DNA of 64,000 nt from Voacanga thouarsii (GCA_026120185.1 JANUWF010001659.1:4960001-5024000), one strand, 5' to 3'. Positions 34,701-46,456 are shown, counted from the first letter of the stretch. The notes: generated from the letters alone by a model not told the origin. Made by a program: numbers and translations.

Positions 34701-36424
34701 TTTTGATCAATATAGGGAGCATGGTAGTTAATAAAATGGAGAAGATGATTATACCTGTGATCCTTCGCTGTTTTGGTATGGGATAGATGGTTTTGTAAGC
34801 TTCACCGTGAAGCATAGGAGCTACTGTAAATTTTTTGGCTTTGGTGTTTTAATCGTGTAAACCCAATTTTAATGGGTATAGGTGGTTGTGGTTATGTTTT
34901 GGATGAGTTTTTATAAGTAAAAATGTCCAAAGAAGCCAAAGAAGACAGGAAAAATCGGAAAAAAGGAGGCTCTGCAAATTTTCGCGCGGAAAGAAAGAAA
35001 AACGAAGAAGATGCACTGTTCCTAACCCGTGGAGCCGATTAAGCCGAGCCGCACTGTTTCTGTTTCACGAGCCGCGTCTTCTGAGCCGCGTGAGCCGAGC
35101 CGCTACTGTAGCAATTGAGCCGATGAAAATTGCAGAATTGAAATGCAATTGCGCGCGGGCGGGCGGGCGGGTTGCTCCACGGGTTGAAGCAGCTGTCGAT
35201 CAAGTGCGGTTGGTGCACCGAGGGGCGCGGTGGACCGCAATACAAAAGGCGCCGATCTGGTGCATCCGGTGCAGTGGACCGCCAGCGTTTTTTTTGCACT
35301 TTTTGGTTTTTTTTCCTTTTTCGTTTTGGGGTCCCATACCAGGCGAAGTTAATATTTTTGCAATATTTATATTCTTGGAATATATTTGCATGAAAAATAT
35401 TAGTAAGGGATTTTAGGATTAAACAAGATCATTAATTAATTAATTAATGTGTTTAATTCTATTATTTGGGCACTTAGGTTTAAAAAATAGAAAAGCATGA
35501 AAACGTTTATTGTTTTCTAGCATGCTATTTTTTTATGTACCTATGTGTGCTTTTCCTCAAAGACCAAAGTCTTTGGGAACCTTTTGTTTTGGCAAGGAAA
35601 AATATTTTTCTTTAAAAACTAAATGGTTATTTTAATTGGTACAAAAATTAATCCTTAAATATTTTCTCAAAGGATTTAATCATTGACATAGAAAATATAT
35701 TGGATTTAGATATTTTTGTAAATTAAAATGGAGAGCCATTTTGTTTTGTTTTGGACTAGAAAAATGATTTTGTCAAATAAACTTGAGACCAAAGTCTCTA
35801 GAAAGTTTTAATTGGAAATTTTTGAAATCATTAAGTTTTAACTTATATAAAATTAGTCCATGGAGGAAATCTCTCAAAGGATATAAGCCTTGACATAGAG
35901 ATTTTATTGGACTTAGATATTTTATTTTTGAGTTAAGAAAAACTTAATGGAAATTTCAAAAGGATATTTTCCAGAAAACCTTAATTTTAAAAGACTAAGT
36001 GGGAGAGGGGTTCCAACGGCCCCACGGCTTCCATCACGGTCCTCATTAGAGATCGTGGATCCCCTCGCGTCACCCTGGGAGTGAACCCGTATAGGATGGG
36101 GATACCACAAGGATCTAGATCTAATGGAAGGATGTAATTAATAACCCGGGCACGTACTATGATCGGCCAGCCCACGTTGGAGGTTATAGTGCGAGGTATG
36201 TCCATAGGAAATGAGAGGAAACGGCCATCCCACGATGGAGTTATTCTCTAGACCATTACCTAGAAGGGAAATTAATTTGTGGTGGTTAATACACTTAGCT
36301 TAGGAAACTGTTAATCTTCCCAAGAAGCTATGTCAGTTTTCCTAAGAGCCAAATTATTTTCAGTGCACAAATTTCATTTTGTTTTCACAAACTAATTTCT
36401 TTCTTTTATTTTCGATTTTCGTAA
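34701..36424 (+). other. Untranslated leader of Copia-E with internal repeats
   Basis: About 1.7 kb without a supported ORF. At 35031-35125 GAGCCG occurs about eight times. At 35155-35171 there is a GCGGGCGGGCGGGCGGG run. From 35561 to about 35940 two diverged copies of a 207-225-base segment are in tandem: 'agaccaaagtct' at 35561 and 35786, 'tctcaaaggat' at 35665 and 35872. Such leaders usually hold dimerisation and packaging signals. Confidence 0.6.
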
Positions 36425-37255
36425 ATGGTGGGAGGTTCTTTTAGTCCATTGGCCGTTATTCTCAGTGGAGAATAAGTTAACGGGTCCAAACTATGTGGAT
36501 CGGAAAAGGAACCCGGACATAATACTCACAAATCGAGGAGTATAAGTATGTCCTTTACGAAACCCGCCCCGTTATCTGGGAAGGTTCCACCGCCGAAGAG
36601 CGAGAGGCCGAAAAGGCATGGAAGAAAGCCGACGAAATGGCACGTTGCTATATGTTAGCTTCCATGTCTAATGTGCTCCAACCAAAACACGAGCACATGG
36701 CTTCTGCATATGACATTAGTCAATCGTTGGCAACTATGTTCGCGGACAAGAGCCGGCCCGCAAGGCAGGAGGCTCTTCGAACAATTGTAAACACTAAGAT
36801 GGCTGAGGGAGCATCAGTCCGAGAGCATATGCTCAAGATGATTGCTGCTTTCGAGGAGGCAGAAATCTTAGGGGCTGTCATTGACCCCGAGAGCCAAGTG
36901 GACATGGTTCTCGAATCTCTACCGGCTCTTTCACTCGGCCTAGTTAAACTATAACATGAACAAGTTGAACATGAGTTTGATCGAACCGATGAAGGAGCTC
37001 CGTATGGCGGAGAAGGTCATGAAGCCGCAGCCTAAGGCCATGATTGCTAAGGCCTCTTCTTCAAGAACCGGGCCTAAGCCCGTAAAGTTCAAGAGGAAGA
37101 AGGGGAATGCAAAGAACTCAGCCTCAAGAACCAGCCCAAGGACAAACCAAAGGGCAAGTGCTTCAAGTGTGGAAAGAAGGGACACCGGAAAAAGGAGTGT
37201 CCAGTATCTTCAGAGCCAAGAAAACCCCACAGGTAATGTTTACTATCTAGAGTCC
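36425..37255 (+). pseudogene. gag: gag of Copia-E
   Basis: ATG at 36425 (MVGGSFSPLAVILSGE), then a frame shift into a region with NYVD and YKYVLYE, the N-terminal copia capsid signature. The open piece 36637-36954 (105 codons) starts MARCYMLASMSNVLQPKHEH and has the VDMVLESLPALS end of the capsid domain. A complete CCHC knuckle, CFKCGKKGHRKKEC, is encoded at 37159-37200 in another frame. At least three frame shifts break the ORF. Gag forms the particle and binds the RNA. Confidence 0.8.
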
Positions 37256-37680
37256 ATATCAATGGTAGGATCAACTTCCACTTGGATTGTTGATTCAGGA
37301 GCCACCGATCATATCTCGTAACTCCTTGCGTGGGTTTAGGAAGATAAGAAGACTCAAGAAGGGCGAACATGGGCTTCGAGTGGGTAATGGAGCACAAGTC
37401 CGGGCCCTTGCAAGTGGGAGAGCTGGATCTTAATTTTGATTGTAATAAGATAGTGGTTTTAAAAGACATTTTATATGTACCGGTTTTCGTCGAATTTGAT
37501 TTCAGCTTGCAAAACTTATTAATCAAGGATATTCTCGTATCTTTCCATTCCGGTATTTCTATCGAGAGAGATGGAGAAATTTTATGTACCGGGCACATGT
37601 ATGGAAATTTGTTCTTTTTAAACCCTATTAATAACCAATCAAATAACGCTCCGTCTCGAACCTTTAACTAAGAAGAGAAA
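37256..37680 (+). pseudogene. Protease region of Copia-E
   Basis: WIVDSGATDHIS at about 37283-37318 is the copia protease motif (D-S-G-A). The following HGLRVGNG...VGELDLNF stretch and ILYVP (about 37460) are typical, but frames change at 37320 and at 37410, where CAAG stands where the frame needs CAG. Confidence 0.8.
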
Positions 37681-38700
37681 GACCAATATCAATGATTCAT
37701 ACCTTTGGCATCCGAGGTTGGGTCATATTAACTCAACCAGGATTCGTAGGCTAATCCATGATGGGCCTTTGGGCTCATTGAGATTGGAAAGTTGGCCTCA
37801 GTGTGAATCTCGCCTCGATGGGAAAAATGACCAAAAGGTCTTTTACACCAAAGGCGGATAGAGCCAAGGAGGTGTTGAGTCTTGTTCACACCGATGTGTG
37901 CGGTCCATTGTCTACACCAGCCTAGGGGAGGTTTTGAGTACTTCATCACGTTCACGGATGATTGTACGAGGTATGGTTACATTTACCCGATGAGACGCAA
38001 GTCCGACTCTTTTGACAAGTTCAAAGAGTTTAAGGTCGAAGTGGAGCGTCTGGACAGGTAAATTAATCAAAACCTTACGATCGGATCGTGGTGGAGAGTA
38101 CCTCCTAGGTGAATTCAAGGACTACATGGTACATCATGGGATAGTATCCCAGCTCTCTCGCGCCGGAACCCCCAGCAGAACGGAGTAGCCGAGAGAAGGA
38201 ACAGACGTTGATGGAAATGGTCCGAAGCATGATGTCTCATGCTACTCTTCCAAATGTCCTTTCGGGGATATGCCCCGGAAACAACGGCATATATTCTCGA
38301 ACTTGGTGCCTTCCAAGTCAGCACCTAGGACTCCCTATGAGATGTGGACCGGGCGTAAGCCAAGTCCGAATCATCTCAGGATTTGGGGGTGTCCAGCCTT
38401 ATGTACCGATCAAGGGAGACAAGTTGGAACCAAGATCGAATTATGCTATTTTGTTGGGTATCCAAAAGGGACAAAAGGAGGCTACTTTTATCATCCTAAG
38501 GAGCAGTAAGGTACTAGTCAAGCACCAATGCTAGATACTTGGAAGATGATCAAAGTACTTCCACTAAAGGTTCAACGAGGTTGGAACCGCAAGAGAAGTT
38601 ATCTATGGAATCAACTTCTACCGACCCGATTTTGGAACAAGAAGAGGCACAACCTCAAGAGCCTCGTACAAATGGAGCCTCGTCGTAGTGGGAGAGTGTC
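37681..38700 (+). pseudogene. Integrase of Copia-E
   Basis: Pre-integrase YLWHPRLGHI at about 37700, then HTDVCGPL (first catalytic Asp, about 37888), TLRSDRGGEYLL (second Asp, about 38070) and QNGVAERRN (catalytic Glu, about 38175). These lie in several frames. Pieces near 38270-38510 (YEMWTGRKPSPNHLRIWGC) are the conserved C-terminal part. One base is missing after AACAGA near 38200. Confidence 0.8.
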
Positions 38701-38819
38701 TAGGGTTCCGTGATAGATGGACCGGAGAAGCCTTTGAGCTGGTTTCCGACCATCGTGAACAAGACCCCGCTAGATACGAGGAGGCTATTGCCGATGCCGA
38801 TGCAAATCGTGGCATGAAG

Positions 38820-39460
38820 CAATGAAAGCCGAGATTGAGTCTATGTACCTCAATCAGGTTTGGGATCTTGTAGCTTCACCTCGAAGGGATAAAACCCATT
38901 GGGTGCAAGTGGGTATACAAGAGGAAGAGAGGAGCGGATGGGAAGGTGGAAACCTTCAAAGCTAGGCTTGTGGCGAAAGGGTATACTCGTAAAGAGGGTA
39001 TCGACTATGAGGAGACCTTTTCCCGGTAGCCATGCTTAAATCCATTCGCATCCTCCTTGCCATCGCCTCGTCACTATGACTACGAGATATGGCAAATGGA
39101 TGTCAAGACGGCATTCTTAAATGGCCATCTTAGCGAAGACATCTATATGTCCCAACCGGAAGGCTTCATTGCCGAAGGCCAGGAACACATGGTTTGCAAG
39201 CTTAAGAAGTCCATTTATGGACTTAAGCAGCATCAAGAGCATGGAACATTCGTTTTGATGAGACTCGTAAAGTCTTATGGTTTTATTCAAAACGAAGATG
39301 AACCATGCGTGTACAGGAAACTTGAAGGCATCAATGTGGTTTTTCTTGTCCCGTATGTGGATGACATTCTACTCATTGGAAATGATGTAGGGACATTGTC
39401 ATCTACAAAGGTTTGGCTGTCTAGTCATTTCAAGCATGAAGGACTTGGGAGAAGCTAGCT
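38820..39460 (+). pseudogene. Reverse transcriptase of Copia-E
   Basis: Begins with [20 protein letters not shown] (about 38962), then an open 133-codon piece (39057-39458) with [26 protein letters not shown] and the catalytic [11 protein letters not shown]. Copia RT copies genomic RNA into DNA in the particle. Frame shifts near 39028 and 39055 separate the fingers from the palm. Confidence 0.85.
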
Positions 39461-40343
39461 ACATTCTCGGATTAGGCTTCTTAGAAATAGGAAGCAGAGA
39501 ATGTTAGGATTATCCCAAGCGACATACATTGACAAGATGTCGGCCAAGTACAAAGATGGACTCATGCAAGGGAGCTCTAATCCCTTGCGTACATGGGTTG
39601 TCATTTTCTTCGAAGGACTCGTCCTAAGTCTCAAGAAGAAAAGGACAGTAATGAGTAGGATTCCCTACGCTTCGGCGGTGGGAAGTCTCATGTACGCCAT
39701 GTCGTGTACTAGGCCGTATATCCGCTTTGCCGTGGGCTTAGTTAGCAGATATCACTCAAACCTGTGGGAGGTTCATTGGCAAGTCAGTAAAGCATATTCT
39801 CAAGTACCTCAAGGGAACGAGAGATTATATGTCGGTTTACTGTGGTCGATGATTTGGTTCCCGCAGATACACGTACTCGTACTTCCAAGCGGATAAGGAT
39901 GAGAGAAAATCCACTAGTGGATATGTCTTCACCTTGTCCTGAGGAGCAATTTCATGGAGGAGTATCAAGCAATCTTGTATTGCCGACTCAACCATGGAAG
40001 CCGAGTATGTGGCAGCCTTCGGAAGCGTCCAAGGAAGCAGCCTGGCTCCGGAAGTTTCTTTCGTAACTTGGAGTCGTACCACATATGGATAGGCCGGTTG
40101 TGATGTATTGCGACAACACCGGAGCAAAGTGTCGCAATCTAAGGAGCCTCGAACCACAAGAAGGGGAAACACATCGAGAGGAAGTACCACCCGATCCGGG
40201 ATTTCATCCAGAGACGGGAAGTCGTGGTGGAGCATATTACCTCGTAAAACAATCTAGCAGCACCCATTCACCAAGCCTTTGGCCGAGAGAGTCTTCAAGA
40301 GACACTTAGACGCCATAGGGGTGGGCACCTATGGACTTACCTA
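39461..40343 (+). pseudogene. RNase H of Copia-E and polyprotein end
   Basis: IPYASAVGSLMYAMSCTRP (about 39660), DKDERKSTSGYVF (about 39896) and MEAEYVAASEASKEAAWL (about 39990, catalytic Glu). VMYCDNTGA (catalytic Asp, about 40100) and the terminal LAERVFKRHLDAIGVG follow, then TAG at 40341-40343. Frame shifts occur at 39855, 39885 and 40260, all at or next to CAG. Confidence 0.85.
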
Positions 40344-40355
40344 GTCTTAGAGTGC

Positions 40356-40366
40356 AAGTGGGAGAT
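40356..40366 (+). other. Polypurine tract of Copia-E
   Basis: AAGTGGGAGAT directly before TGTTGG. Confidence 0.85.
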
Positions 40367-42407
40367 TGTTGGATTGTATGCCCTCTTAGACTAGGTTTCG
40401 ATGTAAAATCGAATTGTTTAATAAAAGAATTTATTTTCGGAAATTGTTTGTGAATTTACTTTTTGTTTGTGCACGATTTTTGTTTGGAATAGCACTCCAT
40501 TGTGTTTAAATAAGTGATCCATGTGAATGGTGGTCTTTCACAAGTAAGGTATGGATCACGGGTTATTTAACACATAAACATTTGTTCTTAACCTATTGAT
40601 GAGACCGGGAACCTCATCATGTTTAGGTTATTATGTTATGAATTCCAAATGGGGAATGGCTTACCTTTAGCCGATGGGTAGTCCACCCACTTCATGACAT
40701 AAGCGTATTTCGAATACGTAGAACAGACCCGTAGTAGTGGTTTCTCAAAGTACTATATGATAGAAACCTAGACTACTACCGCTACAGACGTGGACTAGTA
40801 CTCTACGACTTGAGTATGAGTTGGTGGTCTGGGGAAGCTGGAAGCATATACTTTGATTTGCTATAGTTGAGGTTCTATAGTAGGGCCAATATACTTGCAT
40901 GTTGGGTATGCGTGACTAGTTAGTTAAGACAGACTTATACAAGATAGTTTCTGCACTATATCGCCCTTTGTGGTTGTCCGATTGGTCTAAATTATCCAGG
41001 GCCCTGGGAAACATGACTTGGATGTTTGCTTTAGGGTAGCTCCCTTGGAAAGCGGAAACACTCCAGGAAGTCGTGGATCATTGGACTAGAAGCCTAAGGA
41101 TGGTAGATGTCATTTAGAGGGGTGTTAGTACACTTCTTCCTCTCTAAATGTACGGCGATGTGTAGAGGGGTATTTTAGTCATTTCACCTGTAGGTCGGAG
41201 ACTTTGCTAACGCAAGCATTGTCCTTGGGGTCAATATTTCCTTATGGTGATATTAGGAAATATTTAAAATGCAAAATACATCTATTTATATAGCAGAGGT
41301 ATTTTGGTCATTTTAGCAACCAAGGCGATGTGTCTTTTTGGTCCTCTGGATAGCCCGTAAGTCCTAACTATTTTTGGGATGAGGATTTGGTCTCGCTTGA
41401 AGAGGATTTTATTTTATTTTGTTTTATTTTATTTTATTCAGGAAGTCTAATTTATTATTGGACTCGGAATAAAATAAATAAATAAATAAATAAAATAGGA
41501 GTTGAGAGAAATTAATTATCTAGTTTATTTGGTTAATTAATTATTCAGTGGCCTAGGTCCAAGTATGAATAATTAAGAAATTAACCCGAGCTTAAACTAG
41601 GGGAAATAATTAATGTTTAATTATTTATTGGGTTATTTATGTAGGCCCAAGAAATAAATAATTAGAGATTAATTATTATGGTTCATTTGGGCTCATTAAT
41701 TATTTATTGGGTTACTTATGTAAGCCCGTAAAATAAATAATTAATATTTATTATTTTGGGCCTTTTGGGTCCAAGAAAAATAATAAATATTTATCCTGCC
41801 CAATAGCTTGGACCTTAGGGTTTTTCCAGATACTGGTTAAGAGGAGTTTAAGGTTAGGCCAAACTCGTTTCTCAGATAACATCCGGATATTTTGAAATCC
41901 CGGGGATATGTTTATCAGAGATTGAGAGACCTAATTTTGGCTAAATATAAACAACTCTTTGAAAGAAAAAAAAACTCTAATTTTTCCCTTCCCAAGCAAA
42001 GACTCACGTGAGTCTCTCTCTCTCACAAAACTCTCTCCTTCTTCTTGTTTTCTCTGGTTCTTTGCTAATCGATAGCGAACGAACCAAGGAGAATTGAGAC
42101 CCTTCCTCTTCACCATAGTGTTCACCGACTAGAGGGTAGGCTGAGGAATATCCCGAGAGCTGGAGAGCTAAGCGTTAATGCAAACAAGACGCAGTCGAAG
42201 GCTAGCGGGTGTTCAACTGGAAGCTCCTTCAACTGTGCAAAGCGAGGCGATTCCAGTCGTTCAATCCGCTCTTACTCAACCTAGAAGGGTTAAGGAGCGC
42301 AAAGGTATGATCTTCACGCTTCCGTATGGCCTTTATGGCCCGCGTTTAATTTCTTTTTGGTCTCTGTTTTCTCGTCCATGGCTTCCTGTGCTGCGTTTTG
42401 TCCCTCA
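40367..42407 (+). repeat. 3' LTR of Copia-E
   Basis: 2041 bases, TGTTGGATTG to GTCCCTCA. Comparison with the 5' LTR and the older S2 shows that most CAG/CTG-centred changes are on this copy, for example CAAGCATT at 41212 against GCAGCATT at 33491. Confidence 0.9.
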
Positions 42408-42412
42408 GCTAC
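42408..42412. repeat. Right target duplication of Copia-E (gctac)
   Basis: Partner of 32641-32645. Confidence 0.8.
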
Positions 42413-42726
42413 AACCCTAAAGAGGCCAGTGGTGAGGGATATACACCGAGAGATGGGGTTGCCCCGGGAGAGAGAGACCTTAGGCAGTCAGTTTTGGGAG
42501 GGGTAGATATGGGGAAGAGGAAGTTGGAAGAGAGTCCTAAGGGGTGTGGACTCCGATATAGACTGGGCATAGATGCCAAGCTAAGAAGAGAGGGGTTGTT
42601 TGACCCGATGGATTCAGGGAGTGAGAGGCTTGCGCCTAAGGGTGCGGTTAGATTAGCATTGGATGAGCTCTATGAGATGTCCATGAGAGCCAAGAGAGGC
42701 CGAGAGGGTGAGTCAGGGCAGCCAAG
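42413..42726 (+). pseudogene. ORF0 of Gypsy-B copy 1, C-terminal part
   Basis: Continues codon 119 onward of ORF0 (NPKEASGEGYTP...GKRKLEESPKG...MSMRAKRGREG). It ends abruptly at GQPRW and a TGA created by a deletion. Copy 2 continues here for about 40 more residues, then a 312-base spacer and the start of gag. The joint 'gccaag/atggtg' shares AAG with both sides, typical of end-joining. Confidence 0.75.
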
Positions 42727-43473
42727 ATGGTGAAGTTTGCTGCTTTTCGGCTGAGGGGACCGTCTCGAGCATGGTGGCAGCGGGTACAGAGTGATTGGGA
42801 TAGAGAAGAGCAGGAATGGACGTGGAACGACTTTACGGAAGCCTTCCGGGCCGAGTACATTCCTCGATGGGTGGCTGAGAAGAGGGAGGACGAATTCCAG
42901 ACCCTCAGGCAGGGAGTCATAACCGTGGCCCAATATGCAGCCCGATTCATGCAATTGTCCAAATACTGGAAGTGCTTGGTTGATACGGAGCAGAAGTGCA
43001 CCCGGCAATTCATGAAAGGGCTTAGGCCAGAGTCGAGGAAGGCATTAGCTCCATCACTGCCTACATTTTACACCGCCGCCGTGGACGCAGCTTCCCAGAC
43101 GGAAAATGAAGATCGGCATCGACCGGTGAGTAGACCCTGCCAACCGAATCGTCCTGCTATGAGGCCTTCAAGCAACAAGCGACCCGCGGCCTCTATGCCT
43201 TGGGGAAATCGGGGCAAGCAGCCTCGAGTGCCAGTAGCAGGACCGATGCAAGGTAGCCTGAATTGCCAGCTTAGTGGGAAGCGAGGCCACACCGAAAGAA
43301 ACTACTGGGGTAATGGGGGTGCGAGGAGGTGCTTTAATTGCAGGGACCCGGGACACCTGAGAAACATCTACCCTAAACCCTTAAGGATTGAGCAAATCGC
43401 GCCGGCCCAACCAATGGGAGGAAATAGAGGCGCCGCTGCTGGACTAGCCGGAGCGGGAGGCCAGAAGCCTTAG
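42727..43473 (+). pseudogene. gag: gag of Gypsy-B copy 1, N-terminally deleted
   Basis: 248 codons from MVKFAAFRLRGPSRAWWQRV through the capsid (RQGVITVAQYAARFMQLSKYW, FMKGLRPESRKAL) to two knuckles. The first is degenerate (CQLSGKRGHTERNYW). The second reads CFNCRDPGHLRNIY, with its last Cys replaced by Tyr. Ends KP-TAG at 43471-43473, shared with copy 2. The first ~115 residues seen in copy 2 are deleted. Confidence 0.85.
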
Positions 43474-44148
43474 GTGAAGGCCAAAGTTTTTGCCATGAAC
43501 CGAGAGGAAGTCGGAGCAGACGCCACCGTGATTGAAGGTAACCTTTCTATCCAAGGTTGTCTTGTTAATGTTTTGATAGATCCAGGATCCACACACTCGT
43601 ATGTATGTGAAGTGTGTGTATCACATATGGGTTGGGAAGGAAAGGAGCTACCTTATACCCTAGTAGTTAGTTCCCCCTTGGGAAAGGTGGTGGATACAGG
43701 CAAGAAAATAGGAAGTTGTGGAGTTGAGGTAGGGAAGGAGATTCTGGAGGCCGACCTTATAATCCTGCCCATGGATGATTATGACTTGATCTTAGGCATG
43801 GATTGGTTGTCGAAACACGGAGCTCGGGTGGACTGCAAGATCAAGACAATGCAGTTTGTGAGACCTGGACGGGATGTAATTGAATTCAACGGCAAGCGAA
43901 CGAAGGAACTGAAATTTCTTATTGCTGGTGCTAAAGCCCGAAAGTTACTCAAGAAAGGATGTACGGGATATTTGGCGTACCTCCTGAACAAACCTAAGGA
44001 GCAGTGTACCTTGGAAAGTACAGAGGTAGTAAAAGACTTTTCGAATGTTTTCCCTGCTGAGCTCACTTCCCTACCCCCTGAGTGGGAAGTTGAGTTCACC
44101 GTGGATCTGATTCCCGGAGCAGAACCGGTGTCAAGAACCTCCTACTAG
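43474..44148 (+). pseudogene. Protease of Gypsy-B copy 1
   Basis: 224 codons after the gag stop. The active-site triad region reads VLIDPGSTHSYVC (D-P-G instead of D-S/T-G) and DLILGMDWLSKHGARVDC closes the domain. A linker to RT follows with LTSLPPEWEVEFTVDLIPG, the usual RT entry. TAG at 44146-44148 stands where copy 2 has Arg. Confidence 0.85.
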
Positions 44149-45405
44149 ATGGCACCGACGGAGCTGACGGAGTTAAATGAGCAATTGGAGGAATTAGTAA
44201 GGCAAGGCTACATCCGGCCGAGTACGTCACCGTGGGGAGCCTCGGTGTTGTTTGTCAAGAAGAAAGACGGAACCTTGAGGCTATGCTTTGACTATCGGGG
44301 ATTGAACAATCTAACGATAAAAAATAAGTACCCTCTACCCTTGATCGATGAGTTGTTTGATCAATTGCAAGGCGCCGCTTGCTTTTCGAAGTTGGACCTA
44401 CGGTAAGGATACTACCAGGTGAGGATCAAAGAAGAAGACATTCCTAAGATTGCATTCAACATGCGGTATGGCCACTACGAATTTGTAGTAATGTCGTTCG
44501 GTGTAACCAACACACCAGTAGTATTCATGGATTTGATGCATCGCATTTTCCAACCATACCTGGACAAGTTCGTGGTTATATTCATCGATGACATTTTAAT
44601 CTACTCCAAAAATCCGGAGGACCACGCGGAGCACTTAAGATTAGTCCTAGAGAAGCTAAGGGAATTCAAGCTTTACGCCAAGTTCAGTAAGTGTGAGTTT
44701 TGGCTGAGCTCGGTGTCTTTCCTTGGTCACGTGATCTCCAAAGAGGGGATCAAAGTGGACCCTGCCAAGGTGGAAGCCGTAGCTAACTGGAAGCAACCGG
44801 AGAACATTATCGAGATACGAAGTTTCCTTGGATTGGCCGGGTACTATCGGCGTTTCATTAAAAATTTCTCTACTCTGGCTTCACCAATGACACGACTGTT
44901 GAAGAAGGATGTCGTTTTTACTTAGAGTGAGAAGTGTGAAAAGAGCTTCCAAGAACTTAAGAGGAGGTTGATTGCAGCACCCGTGCTGAGTCTGCTTGAG
45001 GCTAATAAGCCCTATGCACTCTATAAAGATGCATCCAAGGAAGGACTAGGAGCTGTGCTGATGCAGGAAGGGAAAGTCATAGCTTATGCATCTAGGAAGC
45101 TAAAGCTGCACGAAGCTAATTATCCCACGCATGACCTGGAGCTAGCAGCTATAGTGTTCGCCTTGAAGAAATGGCGACATTACTTGTATGGTGCGCAGTA
45201 CAAAGTTTTCACTTATCATAAGAGTTTGAAGTACATCTTCACGCAAAAAGACTTGAATCTCTGGCAGCGTAGGTGGATGGAGTTCCTGGAAGAGTATAAG
45301 TGCCCTATTAACTATCATCCGGGTAAAGCGAATGTAGTAGCAGACGCTCTAAGTTGGAAGGTGAAAATGGCACACTTGAGAATACAGGAGGTGTCGGCAG
45401 TCTAG
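44149..45405 (+). pseudogene. Reverse transcriptase and RNase H of Gypsy-B copy 1
   Basis: [30 protein letters not shown] (then TAA at 44404 where copy 2 has Leu), [11 protein letters not shown] and the catalytic [11 protein letters not shown] near 44580; thumb to [15 protein letters not shown] at 44923 replaces the Trp of TWSE. RNase [19 protein letters not shown] (catalytic Asp kept), [22 protein letters not shown] with the catalytic Glu, and HKSLKYIF. Ends at TAG 45403-45405, shared with copy 2. Confidence 0.85.
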
Positions 45406-46456
45406 GAGATCTTGGAGAAAGAGGCGTAAGTGCAAGAGAGGAAGATCTGCGTGAGCAACTTGACCCTGAAACCCGATATGGACCTGGAAATTGTATTAGG
45501 TCAACAGGGCAGTGCAGAATTTCAAACTTTCAAGGAGAAAGAGATCGCGAGAGGAGGAAGCGATTTTCGGACCGATGAGAATGGGGTATTATACTTTCGG
45601 GACCGGATTTGTGTACTGGACATCCAAGACTTAAGGAAGAGGATACTGGACGAAGCGCACAAGAGCAAATATACCATACACCCCGGGGAGGTAAAGATGT
45701 ACCAAGACTTGAAGAGGAAATATTGGTGGGCTGGAATGAAGAGGGATGTAGTTCAGCATGTGTCAACCTGCCTGATGTGCCAGAAGGTTAAAAAGGAACA
45801 TAAGAAGTCTACAGGGTTACTGCAACCATTACCGATTCCCGAATGGAAAAGGGAAGATGTGACCATGGACTTTGTGACTGGCCTTCCAATGACCAAGTCA
45901 CACAAGGATGCGATCTGGGTGGTAGTGGACCGATTGACCAAGGCAGCGCACTTCATACCGGTAAACGTAATGGACTCGATGGAAAAGTTGGCTTAGACAT
46001 ATACCCGAGAAATTGTAAGGTTACATGGTGTACCGTCGAGCATTGTGTCGGATAGGGACCCTAGATTTACTTCAAGGTTCTGGGGTAAGTTCCAGGAGTC
46101 CTTGGGCACGACCCTGAAATTCAGCACCTCTGCTCATCCACAGACAGACGGTCAATCCAAAAGAGTAATTCAGATACTGGAAGACATGCTTTGAGCATGT
46201 ATCTTGGACTTTGGAGATAGGTAGATTGAGTCTTTACCGCATGCGGTGTTTGCATATAACAACAGCTATTAGGCGTCGATCGGAATGGTGCCGTACGAAG
46301 CATTGTATGGGCGAAAATGCTAAGTACCGATATACTGGGGATGGACAGAAGAGGGGAATGTTAAGAAGGCTGGTGAAATATGAATTCAGGAGATGACGGA
46401 CAAAGTCAAGGTAATCTGAGAAAGACTAAGAGCAGCGCAAAGCAGACAGAAAAGCT
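45406..46456 (+). pseudogene. Integrase of Gypsy-B copy 1
   Basis: HHCC finger (LDEAHKSKYTIHPGE...CLMCQKV), then MDFVTGLPMTKSHKDAIWVV with the first catalytic Asp near 45868 and [10 protein letters not shown] with the second near 46046. The third catalytic residue is lost: GQSKRVIQ (Lys) at about 46153, where copy 2 has GQSERVIQ. Stops at 45994 (TAG), 46192 (TGA) and 46321 (TAA) are shared with copy 2. TAA at 45427 is private. The open frame 45430-45996 is its longest piece. Confidence 0.85.

Larger units (their letters stand above)
32646..42407 (+). mobile_element. Copia-E: Ty1/copia element, probably Tork/Angela-type
   Basis: 9.76 kb with 2.03-kb direct LTRs (TGTTGG...CCCTCA), a TGGTATCAGAGCC primer site, GTGGGAGAT polypurine tract and the copia order gag, PR, INT, RT, RNase H. 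Target duplication gctat/gctac inside Gypsy-B ORF0. The LTRs are close to identical outside a class of small changes at CAG/CTG, so this is the youngest full insertion visible. Lineage is judged from RT/RNase H motifs ([23 protein letters not shown]-like) and is tentative. The ORF is broken by many single-base frame shifts. Confidence 0.85.
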
